Shown here: in pieces, positions 1-7,943 of the stretch
Layout of the letters: the number at the start of each line of letters is the position of its first letter
How positions within the stretch are numbered: position 1 is the stretch's first letter
Source of the DNA: UBA5109 sp038148435
Lineage (GTDB): Bacteria; Pseudomonadota; Gammaproteobacteria; Pseudomonadales; Pseudohongiellaceae
Direction of reading: 5' to 3'
NCBI GenBank assembly: GCA_038148435.1
Contig: JAYQVM010000034.1
Coordinates: 1-17,972 of the forward strand
DNA: 17,972 bases
Position numbers and translations under genes: made by a program
The notes under the pieces: generated by a model
The model's input: the letters and a program-made list of their open reading frames with translations, nothing else
Database searches by the model: none
What the model was told of the DNA's origin: nothing

Positions 1-63
1 GGATTGGATGTGGGAACTAATTTACTTGATAGGATTGCAACAACTGCTCCTAAAACGAATCAT

Positions 64-83
64 AAAAACCTCAAATATCGAGG
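64..83 (-). terminator. Rho-independent terminator of the photolyase operon
   Basis: Read on the minus strand, a 6-bp stem (CCTCGA pairing with TTGAGG, including one G-T pair) closes a three-base loop and is followed at once by TTTTT. It lies about 50 bases beyond the stop of the last photolyase gene, where an operon terminator is expected. The stem is short, so strength is uncertain. Confidence 0.55.
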
Positions 84-130
84 GGGTACATAGATTTGAT
101 CAATGCCTAATTGTCATATGTTGCATGTCA

Positions 131-1672
131 TCATTCCAATTCCAACGTAATTTGTGAAGAAGGTCCCTTTTTTACATAACGCGGACGTAATCGATTCAAA
201 CGGCTACCGTGCACTTTTAATACACGCTGGGCTTCAGGTTTTAAATCATGAGTATCAATCCATAATTTTAATTTGTTACGCGCCTCACGTGCGAGTTGTT
301 GCGGCTCACCCACCGGCTCTGGGTAGTGAAGCCCAATTCGACATCCATATTTTTCCTGGAAGCTTAATGGCATGCGCCAGGGATCATGAATCCATTCAGT
401 AGGAACGCCTTCCAATTCGGGAATCCAATGCTTAATAAATACACCATCCGGATCCTGATCTTGCGACTGTTTAATAGGTGAGTAAATTCGGTTTGCATTA
501 ATACCGGTTGTTCCTGATTGCATTTGAATCTGAGACCAATGAATCCCTGCTTCGAAATCAGTAAACCACCTAGCCATCTGAGCTCCAGTTTTTCTCCAAT
601 CGATCCATAAATGATAACTCGCAATCGAGATAAGCATTGCCCGCATCCGAAAATTTAACCATCCAGTTGCTGCGAGGCATCTAAGACATGCATCAACAAA
701 GGGCCAGCCAAGAAGTCCTTTTTGGAATCGCTCGAATCGCTCGGATTCGAGATAAAAGGGAGGATTCCTCAAACCAATAAACCCCCTATGTAGCTCTTGA
801 AACTCTAATCGTGGTTCCGACTCTAGCTTTTGAATGAAATGACAGTGCCAATGCAGCCGCGATTGAAATGATTTTAGACTTCGGAGTGCACCACTTCTTC
901 CTTGTTCTTCCTTTAACACACTCTTCTGGTCAAGTACCCGCTGCCAAACTTCACGGAGACTGATGGTCCCAAGTGATAAATGTGCAGATAAGCGTGAGCA
1001 CACGGTCTCAGCCGTTAAAGGGCTCGACATACCTCCTCGATAAGTTTCAGACCGCTTATCTAAAAAACTGGCCAGAAGCTCAAGCCCCTGCTCGCGACCA
1101 CCACCTTGGCTTGATACTAGAAATTCATCTCTGATTGGAACACCTCTCAAGACCTCCGGCGCTAGCTTCGGAGGTTTGCCAACACCCTTAATTACCTGGG
1201 TTGGTTGAAATTGCACCTCATTCATCAGTGACGCCCACTGAGCTGCCCAGCCATATCTTTCTTGAAGGCCGCGAATCACACCATGTTGGCGATACTCAAC
1301 CCAAGCCACAGTGTGATTTTCGCACCATTCCTTAACTCTAAGGTCACGTTGAAATGTCCAATCAGGACCTGTTTCTTGATGTGAGACGATTTTTCGGAAT
1401 TGGAATCGTTGATAGAGACGTTCTAATACCTTTTCAACATGACCAATCGCAGTCCACAATGGCTGACCATGGGTGGTTAATTCTGCGTCTAAGGTGAGTA
1501 ATGAATCTTTAAGAAAAGACCACTGCCTGCCAGAAGTAAAGTCATTGGTCCAATAATCGGGTTCAACGACATAAAGAGGAATAATTGGCCCCTCACGCAT
1601 CGCAGCAGAGAGTGCCTGATGATCAGAGATTCGAAGATCTCGCTTAAACCATACAACGATAGGGTCGGTCAT
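131..1672 (-). CDS. Photolyase/cryptochrome family flavoprotein (distal gene of the photolyase operon)
   Basis: Member of the blue-light FAD photolyase/cryptochrome superfamily, 513 residues. Residues about 4-130 form the alpha/beta antenna domain (VVWFKRDLR). The FAD-binding helical domain follows: SRLSAHLSLGTISLREV (about 226-242), RLHWHCHFIQKL (272-283), PFVDACLRCLAATGWLNFR (324-342) and QSGTTGINANRIYSP (385-399). The usual WREF and WMHNR motifs are altered (WHCHF, WLNFR), so it belongs to a divergent branch rather than classical PhrB. It could be a CPD photolyase or a sensory cryptochrome; sequence alone does not decide. The C-terminus is basic. I chose ATG at 1672, which overlaps the upstream stop as ATGA. 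A TTG at 1681, with AGGA a few bases before it, is an alternative giving 516 residues. Confidence 0.9.
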   Translation of the reverse strand: MTDPIVVWFKRDLRISDHQALSAAMREGPIIPLYVVEPDYWTNDFTSGRQWSFLKDSLLTLDAELTTHGQPLWTAIGHVEKVLERLYQRFQFRKIVSHQETGPDWTFQRDLRVKEWCENHTVAWVEYRQHGVIRGLQERYGWAAQWASLMNEVQFQPTQVIKGVGKPPKLAPEVLRGVPIRDEFLVSSQGGGREQGLELLASFLDKRSETYRGGMSSPLTAETVCSRLSAHLSLGTISLREVWQRVLDQKSVLKEEQGRSGALRSLKSFQSRLHWHCHFIQKLESEPRLEFQELHRGFIGLRNPPFYLESERFERFQKGLLGWPFVDACLRCLAATGWLNFRMRAMLISIASYHLWIDWRKTGAQMARWFTDFEAGIHWSQIQMQSGTTGINANRIYSPIKQSQDQDPDGVFIKHWIPELEGVPTEWIHDPWRMPLSFQEKYGCRIGLHYPEPVGEPQQLAREARNKLKLWIDTHDLKPEAQRVLKVHGSRLNRLRPRYVKKGPSSQITLELE

Positions 1673-2958
1673 GATAACCAACGTTTCCTATATGATTGAT
1701 CAGCGTCATATCTATTAGCTTGATTATTTAAATTAAAAATTCGACCTCCTCTCGGGTCGGGCCCTAAACCTGCGATGTAAGTCCAATTTCCCCAATTGCT
1801 GGCTACATCAAAATCCACTAATTGACTTTCAAAGTAGGCGGCTCCTAGTCTCCAGTCAATATGCAATTCATAGATCAGATGACTAGCAACTAGCTGTCTC
1901 GCACGGTTACTCATCCAGCCTGTTTTGTTAAGTTCCCGCATCGCCGCATCAACGATGTCACAGTTAGTATGACCGGTTTTCCAAGATTCAAAACGGGTTA
2001 TATTCTGATCACTTGGTATCTCTATTGCATTTGGTCCAGAGCGTCTAAAAAGAGTCCAGTCAGATTTTCTTGAGTACCAACGAAAATACTCGCGCCATAG
2101 AAGCTCAAATCGAAGCCAGTATGTTGAATCATTAGCACCTTCTGTAGTCTCATATTCCATAGTGTCAGACCAAATTTGTCGAGCCGAAATACATCCATGA
2201 GCTAGCCAGGCAGATAAGTGACTAGACTGCATCGGCCCGCAGAATGCGTTACGCGTCTGTTTATAATGAGACAACGCTTTAGCCTCTTGATAAGCCTTCC
2301 AATGCGCTTGAGCTTGACTCTCTCCCCCACTCGTTCGTACTTCTGTCTGAGAAGACAAGACATATTCAAGGGCTTGATTCCATTCAAATGGATCTGGCCA
2401 GGGTTGATCGAGACATGGCATTAACTGTGCAATCTCAGTTGGATGCTCAGGCAAACAACCTGAGTTTTTCTCTACAATCTTTCTGAATTTTGAAAAAGTC
2501 TCAGGAAGCTCATCAAGCTCAAATGGGAGCTGCTCAAACTTAAAAAGCTCATCCGCATCACATGTGATGACTGAATATCCCTCTGCTTTGATGCGCGCTG
2601 TTTCTAATCGTTCTTCAGTTGCGATAGGACGATCACAAACTACACCTATAATGGATAAACTGTGTTGAGCTCGATTTAACGCGTTGACAGGCTCTTCGGC
2701 ACTAACCCATAAGCCACTCCCACGAGCAATTAAATCGCTTCTTAGCGATTGAAGACTCTCAGATCGAAATCTCGCCCAATGCACACCAATCCGAGGCATT
2801 CCAAACTGTTGATTTCTCCAACGTCGGGGCTCAAGACATGCAAGCGGAATAAGATATGCATTCCGCTCCCTTGCAATTTTAGCTGCCAAATTAAGTGCAG
2901 GATTATCTAAAATACGGCATGTATCACGAACTAACCAGATGCAAATTTCAGGCTTCAT
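1669..2958 (-). CDS. Cryptochrome DASH-type photolyase
   Basis: A 429-residue photolyase-superfamily protein with DASH-type signatures: YKQTRN (232-237), SSHLSAWLAHGCISARQI (245-262), ANDSTYWLRFELLWREYFRW (275-294), TGWMSNRARQLVASHLIYE (346-364) and SNWGNWTYIAGLGPDPR (387-403). Cry-DASH proteins bind FAD, usually with methenyltetrahydrofolate as antenna, and repair cyclobutane pyrimidine dimers mainly in single-stranded DNA; some may also signal. The N-terminus (ICIWLVRDTCRILDNPAL) is the antenna domain, slightly altered from the usual WFRxDLRxxDNxAL. The ATG at 2958 lies 11 bases inside the preceding DUF2256 gene and has no clear ribosome site, so translation is probably coupled. The stop overlaps the next gene's start (ATGA). 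Length is at the short end for the family, but the protein appears complete. Confidence 0.9.
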   Translation of the reverse strand: MKPEICIWLVRDTCRILDNPALNLAAKIARERNAYLIPLACLEPRRWRNQQFGMPRIGVHWARFRSESLQSLRSDLIARGSGLWVSAEEPVNALNRAQHSLSIIGVVCDRPIATEERLETARIKAEGYSVITCDADELFKFEQLPFELDELPETFSKFRKIVEKNSGCLPEHPTEIAQLMPCLDQPWPDPFEWNQALEYVLSSQTEVRTSGGESQAQAHWKAYQEAKALSHYKQTRNAFCGPMQSSHLSAWLAHGCISARQIWSDTMEYETTEGANDSTYWLRFELLWREYFRWYSRKSDWTLFRRSGPNAIEIPSDQNITRFESWKTGHTNCDIVDAAMRELNKTGWMSNRARQLVASHLIYELHIDWRLGAAYFESQLVDFDVASNWGNWTYIAGLGPDPRGGRIFNLNNQANRYDADQSYRKRWLS

Positions 2959-3112
2959 GAAGAAATCTATGACGTCTACAGCGTTCGCCGCAATAAACTA
3001 CAGAGTCCCAATCTCGTTGCCATTTTTTTCGCCATGTTATGGATCGCTCACATATAGGGCAGATCTTTTTTGGTAAGTCATTTTTTTTCACCGTCTTACC
3101 ATCGCGTTTCAT
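2948..3112 (-). CDS. DUF2256 small zinc-ribbon protein
   Basis: A 54-residue protein that is easy to miss. Its ATG (3112) overlaps the stop of the (6-4) photolyase gene as ATGA, and its TGA lies 11 bases inside the cry-DASH gene. It has Cys18-x2-Cys21 (ICPIC) and Cys41-x3-Cys45 (YCGERC) around a basic-aromatic centre, TWRKKWQRDWDSVVYC. This pattern, CPxC...WRKKWxxxWDxVxYCxxRCRR, is the hallmark of the DUF2256 family as I know it. The family has no established biochemical role; from memory it is often found beside photolyase/cryptochrome genes. The four Cys suggest one bound metal ion. Its position between two photolyases, overlapping both, points to a shared job such as flavoprotein maturation, DNA contact or protein partnering; that is inference. 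Confidence 0.85.
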   Translation of the reverse strand: MKRDGKTVKKNDLPKKICPICERSITWRKKWQRDWDSVVYCGERCRRHRFLHEA

Positions 3113-4680
3113 GGCAGTTTCTCCTGAGATAATTTAACAGTATCTCCACCATTCATCTTGACTCGTTCTCGAAAAGCCTTCGCCTGTTCCTGAATTAATT
3201 GCATCTTCCGATCGCCAAACCGATCAATATTTCTCAGAATTATTGTCATCCGAGGATTCTTAGTGAATCGATCTCGATGACGGCATAGAAAATCCCAATA
3301 AAGATAATTGAATGGACATGCATTGTCTGTCTCTGTCTCCTTCACGTTATAGCGACACCCTTTACAATAATCACTCATGCGATCAATGTACTTTCCACTC
3401 GAACAGTATGGCTTAGATGCCATAATGCCATTGTCGGCAAATAAGGCCATCCCTAATGTATTAGGCAACTCTACCCACTCATATGCATCAGCATAGACAG
3501 ACAGATACCAATTGCAAACATCTTCAACCTCACATCCTGCGATCAATGCAAAGTTCCCTGTCACCATTAGGCGCTGGATATGATGTGCATAGGCGTTTTC
3601 TCGGGTATTCCTAATCGCCTCAGACATACAGACCATATCGGTCTTTGTCTCATCCCAATATAACTCAGGTAGAGGCCAATGAGCATCCAGTGCATTATGA
3701 TCTTTATAGTCAGGCATGTAGGCCCAATATAGACCCCGCACATACTCGCGCCATCCAATAATCTGTCGGATAAAGCCTTCGACGGCATTAATTGGTAAAT
3801 TGCCACTATGAAACGCATTTTCTGCCATACGGCAAACTTCCATTGGGACCAAAAGGCCAAGATTAAGACTTGTTGAAATCAAACTATGAAATATCGTGTC
3901 GTTCCCATTGACCATCGCATCCTGAAAATCACCAAAGGACGAAAGACGTTCGTTGATAAAGTGATCGAGCATCAAAACTGCTTGTTCACGATTCACTGGC
4001 CACATAAATAGCTCGGAGCTCAAATCACCGAAGTGATCTGAGAATTGATCATTTACAAGCTCGATTACGTCTTTGGTAATCGAATCCAGAGGCCAGGAAG
4101 GCGGCTTTGGTGTCTGTCTATAATCAAATGACTTTCGATTATCATGATCAAAGTTCCACTTACCACCCATAGGATCTTCTCCATCCATGAGGAGGCCTGT
4201 TGACTGCCGGATCTTTCGATAAAAGTGTTCCATCCTCGGGAGTTTTCTACTTTTTAGGAAGGCTTCAAACTCTTCGTGATTGCATAGAAATCGAGTATCT
4301 TGCACCATCTCAAAAGGAACACTAATCTTAGCTGACAGTAATTCAAACTCTTTTTTTAAACGCCACTCACCGGGCTCTGTAACATACCACGCATCGAATT
4401 GATAAATATCTTGAGCTCGTAGAATTTCTGAGACCAAGCTTTGGGTATTTTCAGGATCAGTTAGTTTAACGTAGATTACACGACGCCCTGAGCGGGTTAA
4501 GGAGTCAGCAAAATGTCGCATCGCACTAAAGGCAAGTGCAATTTTTTGCTTGTGATGCTTGACATAGGAAGCCTCCGACCAAACCTCTGCCATAAGAACA
4601 ACATCTTTAGGCTCAAGTAGATTTAATGACGATAGACTATCTGATAGCTGGTCACCAAGTATGAGGGTACAACGAGGCAA
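3109..4680 (-). CDS. Fe-S bacterial (6-4) photolyase / cryptochrome (PhrB/CryB type)
   Basis: A 523-residue prokaryotic (6-4) photolyase of the FeS-BCP group (COG3046). Members bind FAD, a ribolumazine antenna and a [4Fe-4S] cluster, and repair (6-4) photoproducts. The N-terminus CTLILGDQLS is typical. Cys351, Cys439, Cys442 and Cys455 each fall one position after the cluster ligands remembered for Agrobacterium PhrB (350, 438, 441, 454). H366-H367-x-x-R370 matches the family's catalytic HHxxR in the same offset. Other signatures are YADAYEWVELPNTLGM (396-411), YIDRMSDYCKGCRY (431-444) and NACPFNYLYWDFL (453-465). The start is TTG at 4680, preceded by AGGAG at seven bases; no in-frame ATG fits. 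It is the first gene of the four-gene operon. About 165 bases separate it from the small ORF after blh. Confidence 0.93.
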   Translation of the reverse strand: MPRCTLILGDQLSDSLSSLNLLEPKDVVLMAEVWSEASYVKHHKQKIALAFSAMRHFADSLTRSGRRVIYVKLTDPENTQSLVSEILRAQDIYQFDAWYVTEPGEWRLKKEFELLSAKISVPFEMVQDTRFLCNHEEFEAFLKSRKLPRMEHFYRKIRQSTGLLMDGEDPMGGKWNFDHDNRKSFDYRQTPKPPSWPLDSITKDVIELVNDQFSDHFGDLSSELFMWPVNREQAVLMLDHFINERLSSFGDFQDAMVNGNDTIFHSLISTSLNLGLLVPMEVCRMAENAFHSGNLPINAVEGFIRQIIGWREYVRGLYWAYMPDYKDHNALDAHWPLPELYWDETKTDMVCMSEAIRNTRENAYAHHIQRLMVTGNFALIAGCEVEDVCNWYLSVYADAYEWVELPNTLGMALFADNGIMASKPYCSSGKYIDRMSDYCKGCRYNVKETETDNACPFNYLYWDFLCRHRDRFTKNPRMTIILRNIDRFGDRKMQLIQEQAKAFRERVKMNGGDTVKLSQEKLP

Positions 4681-4694
4681 ATATATACTCCTAA

Positions 4695-4722
4695 AAGAAC
4701 TAGGTACTTTTTTTAAGAACTA
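4695..4722. repeat. Tandem octamer AAGAACTA upstream of the photolyase operon
   Basis: AAGAACTA occurs at 4695-4702 and again at 4715-4722, exactly 20 bases (about two helix turns) apart, just before the ribosome site of the (6-4) photolyase gene. Such spacing suits side-by-side binding of a regulator, but the region is A/T-rich and no regulator is visible, so this is only a candidate site. Confidence 0.2.
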
Positions 4723-4845
4723 AAGAAATATTAGTTATTCACACTCCGTAGTCCTGCCAAGAAATTCTGTAGATAGATCAAAGTTCTGCAAATCTTCTTA
4801 AGGCTAGGCATTGTGAGTCAGGATTATGTGATCCCAAGGACTTTC

Positions 4846-4920
4846 CTAGTCTATATCCTCTAACTGCTGCTTTAGAACTGGTTCAATGTGGTCTTTTTTA
4901 GGCTTGATAATCTCTGTCAT
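4846..4920 (-). CDS. Possible 24-residue protein coupled to blh
   Basis: The stop of blh and the ATG of this ORF share one base (TAATG at 4922-4918), a classical reinitiation arrangement, and AAGGAA lies seven bases before the ATG. The 24-residue product begins MTEIIKPKKDH and is charged, with no membrane segment or Cys. I recognise no family. It may be a genuine small protein of the retinal operon or a chance ORF; the good ribosome site is the main argument for it. Confidence 0.35.
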   Translation of the reverse strand: MTEIIKPKKDHIEPVLKQQLEDID

Positions 4921-5795
4921 TATATATTCCTTTTTGTCTCCTGATTTAACATTCCTATTAAGAGCATATGAGGCACTGTCAGTGCGAGCAGGCCGACAAA
5001 TATAACCTGTATAAATTGAGAGCCAATATCAATATGAGGCAAGCTTAAAAATAATATTGCTGCAGCCATAAAACTCAAAATGGTGAAAGGTACTGCATAG
5101 ATCAGAGTTTTTGATAGACCTAGCTTCTTTAGTGACTGGCTAAGATGGATTGGACTATGTAAAACGCAAAAGTAAACGGTAAAGTATGCTATGGGCGGTA
5201 GGGCAAATGCGCTAAAGAATAAAATCGACAGCTCTAACAGTGCTACTGTGTTTGGTTTTTTAGTATCAAGGCATAAGATGCTTACGGCTAGAACACTAAT
5301 GATTGACACAATTCTCATAGAATTTACTATGATTTGATCCGTCGCCGGGGTTAGAACTGCAAATATTCCAAGAAGCTCCTCGGGGTAGAATAAGGCTGGT
5401 AGTGTAATCACTGAGGAGCTAATGGCTAAGCTAGCCAATCGGTCAAAATAGTTAAGCCAATCCTCAGAAAAGTGCCATGCGGAAAAAGCTAGCATAGGCA
5501 CTATGAATAATTCGGGAAGAATTAGCCATATTGCAACAACTATGACCGAAAGCGTCAAATATCCTAAAGAAAATTTTAATAGGCCGGATGTACCTTCCCA
5601 CCAACCAGCTTGCCTGGCAATTGCTGGGTCTATCGCGCCATGAGGAAGGCCGGTTACAGCAAGTAATATGACTAGTATGATGAGATGCGCCTCATCATTT
5701 TCTCTTAACCAGAAATTATAGATCGCTATTGAGATTAGAGAGATTACACAAAAGGAGAACCGAGCAGGGAGTTTGGCAATAGTAAATCGTGTCAT
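4920..5795 (-). CDS. blh: Beta-carotene 15,15'-dioxygenase, Brp/Blh family
   Basis: Cleaves beta-carotene at the central double bond with O2 to give two retinal molecules, the proteorhodopsin chromophore. The 291-residue protein is strongly hydrophobic with several membrane helices, and its length is normal for the family. Conserved His-rich signatures are present: GLPHGAIDP (His52), AWHFSEDW (His108), CVLHSPIHLSQ (His213, His217) and VPHMLL (His276); family members bind non-haem iron through such His residues. The ATG at 5795 overlaps the crtY stop as ATGA, so translation is coupled. It is the last biosynthetic gene of the crt operon. Its pairing with crtY and a nearby rhodopsin makes retinal production its clear role here. 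Confidence 0.93.
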   Translation of the reverse strand: MTRFTIAKLPARFSFCVISLISIAIYNFWLRENDEAHLIILVILLAVTGLPHGAIDPAIARQAGWWEGTSGLLKFSLGYLTLSVIVVAIWLILPELFIVPMLAFSAWHFSEDWLNYFDRLASLAISSSVITLPALFYPEELLGIFAVLTPATDQIIVNSMRIVSIISVLAVSILCLDTKKPNTVALLELSILFFSAFALPPIAYFTVYFCVLHSPIHLSQSLKKLGLSKTLIYAVPFTILSFMAAAILFLSLPHIDIGSQFIQVIFVGLLALTVPHMLLIGMLNQETKRNI

Positions 5796-7027
5796 GCATG
5801 GCTCCGGTTTGTCGCTCTTATTTCGTGATATATTTCTGTAAGAGCAGAACGAAGAAGAGATAGTTTTGGCAAAGCCCGAATAATAGAGAGCAAATCTCTC
5901 ATAGTTGGTTGATCAGTAAGGAATCGTAATAAACTTTCTGGTGAAACCTCACGCGCCAAAGAAATAAAAAACTTTGGAGCAAGGGCAGGATTGTTAGCAA
6001 TCGCTCTGAGAAAAACCCTGTCCATCCACATCAACAGCGGGTTGTCAGGCAAAAATCCATGAGCCCTTTCGCCCTTAAGAATTCTCTCGGCGCAGCGATC
6101 TGCCCAATGCTGAATTCGTTTGAATGCATAACCAGTGGATGGTCTTGCGGCTCCAGCACCAAGACCGGTATAAATCCATCGTGGGTCTTTGTGCTTCAAA
6201 TTACTCCGGAGCCCCATTGGGATCATTCCATATTCCTCTCTGACAATATGATAGCCCGAGTTACCACAGATATGGAGTAGTGATTCCATAGCATCTTTTC
6301 GAAGACTCTCAGGCGAAAGAGATTTTTCAGAAAAACGGGTAAATTCAACAAGGATTGAATTGCTATCTATTGGTAAGACATAGTCAAACATAAATCCTTT
6401 GTCATCGACTCGCATGTTTTCCATAACTCTTGCGACATCAGGAAATTGGTGAGGTTTATTCATAACGACTTCTAATCCGAAAAATATTTGTTTTAGAATT
6501 GCAGAATTCAGGTCAACATTATCAGGAATTCGGGTATCCACAATTTGTTTTGCATAAACCTTTTTGGTTTTAATAATATCGCTAACGGAGCAACTTTCTA
6601 TAACTATCTCAATATAATTTTCTTTTGGATAAATATCGGCAACGCGACTCTCTTTTAGTAACGTTAGATTTGGATAAAGAGATATATTTTTCTCAGCATT
6701 ATTATAAAAAGTGATAGCTGGGATATAGTGATATTTCCAGCCACTTTCTGAGGTTTGGAGACAACTATCAGAATTTGAACTAAATTCCCAAGCCTGCCAT
6801 TTTTTTTTAATTAGATCGCTATTAGCCTTTACTTCCTCTTCCCAGTAGCACCAAGACCTATCATTTGTGTAGGAAAGACGAGGCTCAATAATTAGAGTAC
6901 GTGGGATAAGATCAGGTTTGGATGCTATTTTGCAAAGAGATGATGCCAGCGAGAGTCCTGAGCAACCACCTCCAATAATTACTAAATCAAAGTCACTAAC
7001 ATGATCATTCGGTTGAATCATTTGCAT
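5792..7027 (-). CDS. crtY: Lycopene beta-cyclase
   Basis: Converts both ends of lycopene into beta-ionone rings, giving beta-carotene. The 411-residue protein starts with a dinucleotide-binding motif (DLVIIGGGCSGLSLAS, about 14-29). It also has CrtY-type signatures: NDRSWCYWEEE, QIVDTRIPDN, FFGLEV, the FDYVLPIDSNSILVEFTRFS block, EEYGMIPMG and YTGLGAGAARPSTGYAF. The ATG at 7027 is chosen because AAGGG lies eight bases upstream; the ATG at 7021 is less well placed. The start overlaps the end of crtB by 23 bases and the stop overlaps blh by four. Chromophore supply for proteorhodopsin is the evident purpose, since no later carotenoid-modifying genes (crtZ, crtW) are in the window. Confidence 0.94.
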   Translation of the reverse strand: MQMIQPNDHVSDFDLVIIGGGCSGLSLASSLCKIASKPDLIPRTLIIEPRLSYTNDRSWCYWEEEVKANSDLIKKKWQAWEFSSNSDSCLQTSESGWKYHYIPAITFYNNAEKNISLYPNLTLLKESRVADIYPKENYIEIVIESCSVSDIIKTKKVYAKQIVDTRIPDNVDLNSAILKQIFFGLEVVMNKPHQFPDVARVMENMRVDDKGFMFDYVLPIDSNSILVEFTRFSEKSLSPESLRKDAMESLLHICGNSGYHIVREEYGMIPMGLRSNLKHKDPRWIYTGLGAGAARPSTGYAFKRIQHWADRCAERILKGERAHGFLPDNPLLMWMDRVFLRAIANNPALAPKFFISLAREVSPESLLRFLTDQPTMRDLLSIIRALPKLSLLRSALTEIYHEIRATNRSHA

Positions 7028-7925
7028 AAGGAAAGCCCTTTAATTGAACATGCAAGCTGACTCTATGAGAAGGATATTTTCTTCTGCTTGTTTTAGAAAT
7101 GAGCATTCTGAATGCAACATATAGCTTCCTAGCTAAATTGACATAGACTCGTCCAGAAAATATGTCGTAACCTCTTTCCTCAATTACTACTCCAATTTCC
7201 CTATAAACACTAGCAGCAATCCTTATTCCTAATCGTGCTCTTGGGGGTAAATATCTCATCCCGGCATTCCCAGATTCGTAATAAAGATTTGCTAGCGAGA
7301 GCAAGCGCTGGACCGATTTCTTTATCAACTCTCTCTCCATCATCGAAGCTTTTTCTAAGCTCTCTGGCAAAATCTCACCGAACCATTCACTAGGTATATA
7401 ACGCCTACCCATTGCTGCATCTTCTTTAACGTCTCTTGCGATGTTGGTTAACTGCATTGCGATACCTAAATCAATAGCGTGGGGTCTTGCTTTGGGATCT
7501 TTTACACCAAGCACATCACACATGAGGAGTCCCACAGTGCCTGCCACCTGGTAACAGTAACGCAAAAGCTCTGCCTCTTTATTTATTTGTGCCGGGGTTA
7601 GGTCGGATTCGATACCTTTGATTAGCTCTGATACAACGCTAGCATGCATCTGATAATGTTTAGCCAGCTCAATAAAGTCTTGGACAAATGGGATTGAGCT
7701 ATGACCATGTTTCAGATTTTGCTTTAAATGATTAAGCTTTTTTTGTGCTCGAATGGTGTCTGTCTTTTCGTCTACGAGGTTATCAATATAGCGACAAAAG
7801 CGGTATAGACGAGCACAGTCCTCGAGCTGTTTTTTATTCAGAAAGCGACCTGAAAACCTAAAGGATTTACCATGAGAACCCAGGACACTTATGGCAGACT
7901 CAATAGATTTAGCTTTATGGCTCAT
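7005..7925 (-). CDS. crtB: Phytoene synthase
   Basis: Joins two geranylgeranyl diphosphate molecules head to head to make phytoene, the first committed carotenoid step. The 306-residue protein has both Asp-rich substrate/Mg2+ motifs: RFCRYIDNLVDE (D48xxxD52) and NIARDVKEDAAMGRRYIP (D165xxxD169). It also has the family's YCYQVAGTVGLLM segment. I prefer the ATG at 7925 because AAGG lies eight bases before it. An ATG at 7931, which would add two residues, has AAGG only two bases away. About 18 bases separate it from crtI, and its end overlaps crtY. Length is normal for bacterial CrtB. Confidence 0.95.
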   Translation of the reverse strand: MSHKAKSIESAISVLGSHGKSFRFSGRFLNKKQLEDCARLYRFCRYIDNLVDEKTDTIRAQKKLNHLKQNLKHGHSSIPFVQDFIELAKHYQMHASVVSELIKGIESDLTPAQINKEAELLRYCYQVAGTVGLLMCDVLGVKDPKARPHAIDLGIAMQLTNIARDVKEDAAMGRRYIPSEWFGEILPESLEKASMMERELIKKSVQRLLSLANLYYESGNAGMRYLPPRARLGIRIAASVYREIGVVIEERGYDIFSGRVYVNLARKLYVAFRMLISKTSRRKYPSHRVSLHVQLKGFPYANDSTE

Positions 7926-7943
7926 TAACATGGCCTTATCTTT

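Noticed and set aside
1..148. Plus-strand reading frames open from the left edge (to a stop near 93 in one frame, and to about 148 in another)
   Set aside because: Too short, with no recognisable protein features, and one overlaps the photolyase 3' end. They could be chance or the tail of a gene outside the window.
154..402. Plus-strand ORF of 82 codons
   Set aside because: Antisense to the photolyase gene, with no ribosome site or family resemblance.
4805..4840. GGAT...ATCC inverted repeat after the blh operon as a terminator
   Set aside because: The stem is short and no T-run follows on the minus strand.
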